From Sabellastarte sp. h YS-2021 (lineage: Eukaryota; Annelida; Polychaeta; Sabellida; Sabellidae): a stretch of DNA of 64,000 nucleotides. Below the pieces are notes generated by a model, which was not told the origin of the DNA, made no database searches, and saw nothing but the letters and a program-made list of their open reading frames with translations. A program made the translations under genes and the position numbers. The stretch is taken from assembly GCA_964017235.1 (NCBI GenBank), contig OZ024929.1, positions 162,983,609-163,047,608 on the forward strand. Reading direction: 5' to 3'. Shown piece by piece: positions 58,907 through 64,000 of this stretch; position 1 is the stretch's first letter; the number at the start of each line of letters is the position of its first letter.

Positions 58907-59245
58907 ATATTGTGACTTTAAGGTGATCCTAAACTGAGAATGTCCCTTTCTGCAAACCTTTATAAATGTGCCAAGTTTTATTTTAAAAATTTAAACATTA
59001 ACTGAGCTTAGGGCTGCAGAGTGATGCCATAAAGCAAAACCATTTGAAAAAATACATTAAAATTTGACATTTGAAAATTCAGGGTTTTTGTATCCAGAAT
59101 GTGATATGGATTTTTCACAAAAGTTTAATTTCATTTTCCTTCGGTCAGGCCCTATGTACATAAGAAATTTCATAAAGATCTGTTCATATCTTTTTGCGTA
59201 TTAAGAAACAGAGATACAAACACATCCAAAACATAACCTCCTTAT
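58907..59245. repeat. HINE internal repeat, right of LINE insertion
   Basis: Resumes with TGTGACTTTAAGGTGATCC and ends near a degraded ACCTCCTTATGGTAGT terminus at 59228-59243. Confidence 0.65.
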
Positions 59246-59949
59246 GGTAGTAATGAGAGCAGATATTAGTGTAAGTTAATATTTCTGAATATGTCAAATA
59301 TATGAATTTAAAATACTCTTCATTGATCATACACAAATTGTGCAAGTAATAAGGAATCTTTACAGATTTTCTTTGCTAATACATTTATTTTGACTTTCCA
59401 CAAAGTAAGGCTGGCCATAATAAGCATTGTGTTTAAGTTAAAGAAACATTTTTCAGGGTAACTGGTCAAACTATTCAAGTACATGTATATTGCAACCCCT
59501 CTCCATTAAAAACCTGGGACAATGTGAATATAGAACAGTGTTGTAAAGTGGTTTTCTAATTCTAAACTAAATATTTTTAAAGTTAACATGCAACACAAAA
59601 TAACTCAAAGTATTAAATATCAGAGAAATTAAGTGATATTTGTGTCTCAATAATGTACACTAAGAGGAAAACAAAGAATGTTTGTGTGTGCACTGCAGTA
59701 AATGTGTATATGCAGGAGTGAGTGTTTACCTAAGTTCGGTAACCTGAGGAGATGCTGAAAAGGTCTGTTGTAAATCTTCCCCACCCCTCCCCCACCCCTC
59801 TCCACTTCAATTGAAACCCTGGAGGGAGAAAAACACAGACATATATAATCCACACACATACATAGAGGCAATTTTTGTTTCTGTAACACACACACACAGG
59901 CAATTCTGTTCTCTGATGCAGATTGTGCAAAGATCAGAAAATGTGCGAA
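59246..59949. other. No gene seen
   Basis: Contains a (CA)n tract at about 59886-59900 and a C-rich CCACCCCTCCCCCACCCC stretch near 59781. No domain in the ORFs. Confidence 0.4.
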
Positions 59950-61665
59950 ATGTCTAGTTTTATATGGAGCTATTACATAATTTTGCAAACAGCTACAAGT
60001 CTGAAATGTTACTATGTTATAGCTGAAAGAAAAACATATTTAACAAAATCTTTTAAATGCAATACTTTTCAAGTTGTAAGTGATTTACTAAATGAACTCA
60101 TGAGTTTTATTGCATGAAAAAAAATTATTTAAAAAATTCATAAAAAAAAATTAGGAAAGATCCAGGCCTGATACTCACTCAAGTGAATCTACTAGTGGCC
60201 TAGTACATACATGCAAGATAAGAGAAAGATGCTTTCAATAGTGAATGAGAAAATTGTGATCAAGTGTTGAAATGTTCACACTTTGGGTGGGGGTACCTCA
60301 CTTGTAATGGCTCTAGGGAACAGACGAACAGACTGATGAGCATGAATTTTACGATTTATCATCCTCAATAGTTAAGGTATCTTTTAAAAAAACAGCATGT
60401 CTCTGGGTGTTGTACATTTTGAGAAGAGGTTGTTCACGAGGATGCAGAGTGATGCCATAATGCCATAAAAAGGTCATTAAAAGTCTTCCTTAAACTTAAT
60501 CAATATGTCAAGTTGAACTGATGTTATTGAACAGTACGTCAGTTGGGAGCTGAAAACCCTCATTTTTACTTTACGATGGCCATGACTGTGCTTGTATTGG
60601 AACTCCAAGGTGGAAAGAAAATAAGATGTCCCTATTTTCATCTTTAATAAGTGTGCAAAATTTAACTGAGGTCAGTTGAACAATACAATAACTGGAGATT
60701 AAAACCTCCATCATTTCATTGGAAGGTGGCCATAACTTCATTCATATTGGGACTCTAAGGTGACCATAAAATAAGAATGTCCCTTTTGTCATCTTTTTTT
60801 TTTGTATAAGTGCATAAAGTTTAGCTCAGGTCAGTTGAACAATAAGATAGCTGGAGACTGAAAACTTCATTTTTTCACTGTAAGGTGACCATAACTTCAT
60901 TCATATTGTGACTTTAAGGTGACCATAAACTGAGAATGTCCCTTCAATATCAATATACGTTAGATATGGAAAAAGAAAGGGGCCACATGGCTTTATTGCA
61001 ATTTTATGATTTTAGGGAGGGGGGGCATAGCTCCAATCATATTAACAATTTAAGGTCACCATAAAATCGGGATAATCCTTTGGTAAATCTTAATATATAT
61101 GCCAAGTTTGGTTGAGAAAAGTGAAAAAGTAAGTGAACTGGAGGGCATTTTGACATTAAGGTGACCTTAAGGTTGCAGATACAGGGCTAAAACTTCGGCA
61201 TGTGAAAGATTATCCAAAAGTAGCTGAATAAGTTATGCCAACAAAACGCTGAAATCCTGACTGTTTTTGAGATACAGATCAAGTACCCAATTTAAAAAAA
61301 ATTACGAAAATGAAACGCCTCCCATTCAGGCATCTATGGTCCGATTGATGAGAAAATCCTTTCTGACCTCCAGAAATAGGTCTAGACTGTACCTGATAAA
61401 TTTTATAGCACAGGTGTGTGTGTTTTTTTCCAAAACACGATGACAGGTGTTTTGGAAAAATGCTTATGGTTACGTTAAGTAAAGTTTAAGGTCTCCGCAA
61501 AGTATCCCAAAAATTTCTCCGGCCCCTTTTGTTTTAAAGAAAGATAAGAAGGAAAGAAAATTTTTAAAGCCCAAGAAGTTATTCAAGGGAGACCATAATC
61601 CTGCGGCGGCGGCGATCAGTCGAACTTACGTGAAAACAAATAAGCGTCCCTGACAGGCCGCTTAA
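59950..61665 (-). mobile_element. HINE of the AAGCGGCC type, left end not found
   Basis: Satellite remnant, the CTGATACTCACTCAA block and the AACAGCATGTCTCTGGG block (59960-60470) lead into the TAAGGTGACCATAA-type interior (60470-61590). A CGGCGGCGGCG stretch is followed by the terminal palindrome AAGCGTCCCTGACAGGCCGC ending at 61664. Closely related to 51091-52384, which helps show how the longer version is built. Confidence 0.65.
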
Positions 61666-62516
61666 TAACGAATTAACCAGAGAGTTTATTTGATAAAAAC
61701 ATACCTGCCGACATGAGACAGTGGACATATGAAACTGAAGATCAACCTGAGACAAAACACTGCTTTCTCAGAAGATTGTTACATTCAACAAACAATGAAA
61801 AAATAACATCTGGTTTCAACAAAGGCATCGTCTATTGAATTTTAAAACAAGTAACAATAGGAATATAGTTCCAAACCCACCAGATATAACAGTCAACAAA
61901 ACTTAACTGCAAAACAGTCGGTGAAAACAAACAGGCATACTTTAAAAACATCAAGATATGGCTTTATGGCTTATATACACAAGTTTTGTACCTGAATAGA
62001 GAAAAAAATCACACGGATACATGTCTTGCAGAGAGTTCCTCAAAACTGAAACAACACAATATTATATTCAATAACTGCACAACTTGTTTCAGATATATAA
62101 ATACCCGTAACAGATAAATTAACAGTAGAAGCAAATTTTTATAGTCTCAACACAACAAAAATAATCCTAAAATACATGGTACATTAATGACATTCAGTAA
62201 GGTAACCAATTTATTGAAGCATAAATACAAGAACAGTAAGGTTCTTGATATTCTGACAGTTCAAAGCTAGGGTTTTACGTCCACTCAACAGCTAGGATCA
62301 TACTGGGCTGTCTGAATCATAATGCAAACATGATGTATTTTTGACATAATGCACTCTGTATGAGGAGGTCTTTTTACTCTGTGAGACATAGTTCTCCTAA
62401 GCTAGCTGAATAAATATGAGAACATTATGAAAAACAAGCCCGAAATGTGTTTCGGTCCCCTAGCGCAAGCGCAAATCCATCAGAGACACGAGTAGTGCAC
62501 TAGAATTTATACAAGT
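61666..62516. other. No repeat; possible small minus-strand exon
   Basis: On the minus strand TTTTGTCTCAG precedes a 42-base stretch ending TCGGCAG|GTATG at about 61708, so a 14-codon exon is possible but unproven. A perfect hairpin CCGAAATGTGTTTCGG is at about 62440. Otherwise unassigned. Confidence 0.25.
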
Positions 62517-62519
62517 CTG

Positions 62520-63105
62520 GGCCCGTATTCACGAAAGGTCTTAGACTTAGCCAGGTCTTAGGCTTAAATCCAGTCTTAAAGTTAAGACTTTTGTCTCAGC
62601 TAAGTTTTGTCTCAAAACCGTATTCACAACGGGGGTGACTTAGCTAAGTCCAAGATTATCAAATAACCACAGTGGTTTTCTGTGTCATGTGACCTTTCTT
62701 TTCTATTCAAACTATACTATTGGTGACATATATCCTTCATTTAATGTATTTTATCTAAGTAAAAGTGCTGTTTTGAAATGGGAAAACCTTGTTACCACAT
62801 ATAAACTTCCAAAGGCTGCTTTAATGAGGTGTTCTGTATAATTATACTTTATTTACAGCCATTTCAAATTTTGAAGTGGAGAAAAGTTTATGGCGGCCAT
62901 ATTTAAGTCCTCTTTACAAAATTTAAGCCCACTACCAACTAGTCTTAAAGTTGAGCCCTTGGCTAAGCCTAGGACCGGTCTTAAATTCTTTGTGAATACC
63001 ACTTAGCCTAAGACAAAAGTCTTAGCAGTTTTGGGGCAGAAACTTGAGACAAAAGTCTCAACTTTAATCCTAAGCCCTGGCTAAGACCTTTCGTGAATAC
63101 GGGCC
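62520..63105. mobile_element. MITE with GGCCCGTATTCACGAAAGG ends
   Basis: Near-perfect inverted repeats of about 25 bp (GGCCCGTATTCACGAAAGGT, CTTAG) bound 586 bp, with CTG directly on each side (62517-62519, 63106-63108). A 3-bp duplication would fit PIF/Harbinger, but the match is short. The interior repeats GACAAAAGTCT and TTAGCTAAG words. Non-coding. Confidence 0.75.
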
Positions 63106-63139
63106 CTGGTGACACAAAGAAATTCCAACTCAGACACAT

Positions 63140-63230
63140 CCCACAGCTGGTCTAGAACTCAGACGGTCACCCATCCAAGTACTAACGTAACCCATTGCCG
63201 CTTAACTTCAGGGAGCAGACAAAGTCCAGA
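63140..63230 (-). pseudogene. 5S rRNA-derived sequence (SINE3-like or 5S pseudogene)
   Basis: Minus strand reads CTGAAGTTAAGCGGCAATGG and then GTTAGTACTTGGATGGGTGA followed by CCG: the internal control region of 5S rRNA (GAAGTTAAGC ... TTAGTACTTGGATGGGTGACC). The 5' third of 5S is degenerate. Just upstream on the same strand (63290-63245) CGGTAGAGCTCGCGCTTCTA resembles a tRNA anticodon-arm region, so a composite SINE is possible. Confidence 0.8.
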
Positions 63231-63290
63231 GACAAAAAAAAAGTGATTCCTAGAAGCGCGAGCTCTACCGAGGTAGTCAAACTGTTGTGT

Positions 63291-64000
63291 CTATACCATA
63301 CATATTAACCTGTGGCAAGAAGAGTTTACTGCACCCACACACATACCCCACATGTGTGGAGCAGAAATGACCTTTTGTGACAGACAGAAGCTAATTTTGA
63401 TTTTGTGTGGTTGGCTGGGTAAATGGCTAATTTTAATGTTTGTAATCATGGAGAGAGATTTGGGATTCAAATTATGTAAACTATTCTGTTGTAAACAATG
63501 GGAAAAGAAGTCCATACCTATCAACAGAAGCCTCTGAAGTCAATCATAGCATGCTTCTAGTAATAAATTGTCAAACAGATATCTAGCACCTCCAAATTAT
63601 CATCCGTTCATGGACATTTAGTTCCGTGAATTGCGGAATGTATAGCTACAGCATATCAATAAACCACCTAAATGTATTCCTTGTTACATACCACACAGTA
63701 AAATATTTATTATCTAATTAACACTGAACACTTATCATCCTCTGAACACATTTCATATTCTAGCATAAATCAAAAAGAAAGGACAGAAACATTTACTGAG
63801 AACATTAGCACTTCTTTCAAATGTGTATTAAGGTGAAAAAAGTTTCGATAATATGGATTCTCCTATGATGAAATATCGTTTTCTAAAATGTCAGTACTGT
63901 ATCTTCTCTCTGCCACTAAAACATGTTATATTTGCACATGCTTAACTAGCTTTGCTTAATCATAGTGGGTATACCGTAGAGGTTCAGTCTTGGTTGCAAG
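63291..64000. other. No gene seen
   Basis: A+T-rich with short ORFs only (63291-63537 on both strands); no domain, no splice pairing, no repeat matched elsewhere in the window. Confidence 0.4.

Overview
This is a eukaryotic nuclear window: A+T-rich, with spliced coding exons, few long ORFs and most of its length in repeats. The mix suggests a marine invertebrate, most likely a mollusc or other lophotrochozoan. It has a GRL101-type LDLa/LRR seven-helix receptor, CR1/L2-like LINEs, tRNA-derived SINEs, a DIRS retrotransposon and many tandem-repeat-bearing non-autonomous elements. The taxon is inferred from this mix, not proven.

One host gene is well supported. On the minus strand, exons at 35998-33765, 31543-31225 and 24359-21120 join with matching splice phases (2/1, then 0/0). 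They give a predicted receptor of about 1930 residues: signal peptide, two CUB-like regions, a lectin-like region, four LDLa modules, LRRs and seven membrane helices. Both introns are filled with repeats.

Most of the rest is one structural class of element in several sequence families. Read on its own strand, each has a 5' terminal palindrome, usually a tandem array in the middle, a second half-copy of the palindrome near the 3' end, a short hairpin, and in several families a CTAG end abutting T. This is the asymmetric-TIR layout of Helentron/Helitron-like non-autonomous elements (HINE). Examples are 3484-4303, 4765-5854, 8703-11240, 14954-17728, 18861-20093, 28299-29028, 31890-33530, 39061-40459 and a three-deep nest in 49446-55208. 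Nearly all point the same way (minus). Some arrays carry motifs resembling nuclear-receptor DR1/half-sites or YY1 sites in every unit.

Other mobile DNA: an old CR1-like LINE (minus, 11.5-7.9 kb) split by a HINE and a SINE; an RT fragment at 37.2-37.9 kb; a better preserved LINE at 56.6-58.9 kb with a 572-codon RT ORF; a degenerate DIRS element (40463-46798) with inverted terminal repeats, internal complementary region, gag, RT-RNase H and tyrosine recombinase; a hAT-type MITE with an exact 8-bp target duplication (39956-40345); a MITE at 62520-63105; two SINEs; and a 5S rRNA-derived sequence near 63.2 kb. A promoter-like CpG-bearing stretch lies at about 55.95-56.23 kb.

Boundaries of repeats were read by eye and most are good to a few bases only; the splice junctions, the hAT target duplication and the HINE site inside the LINE are the exact ones.
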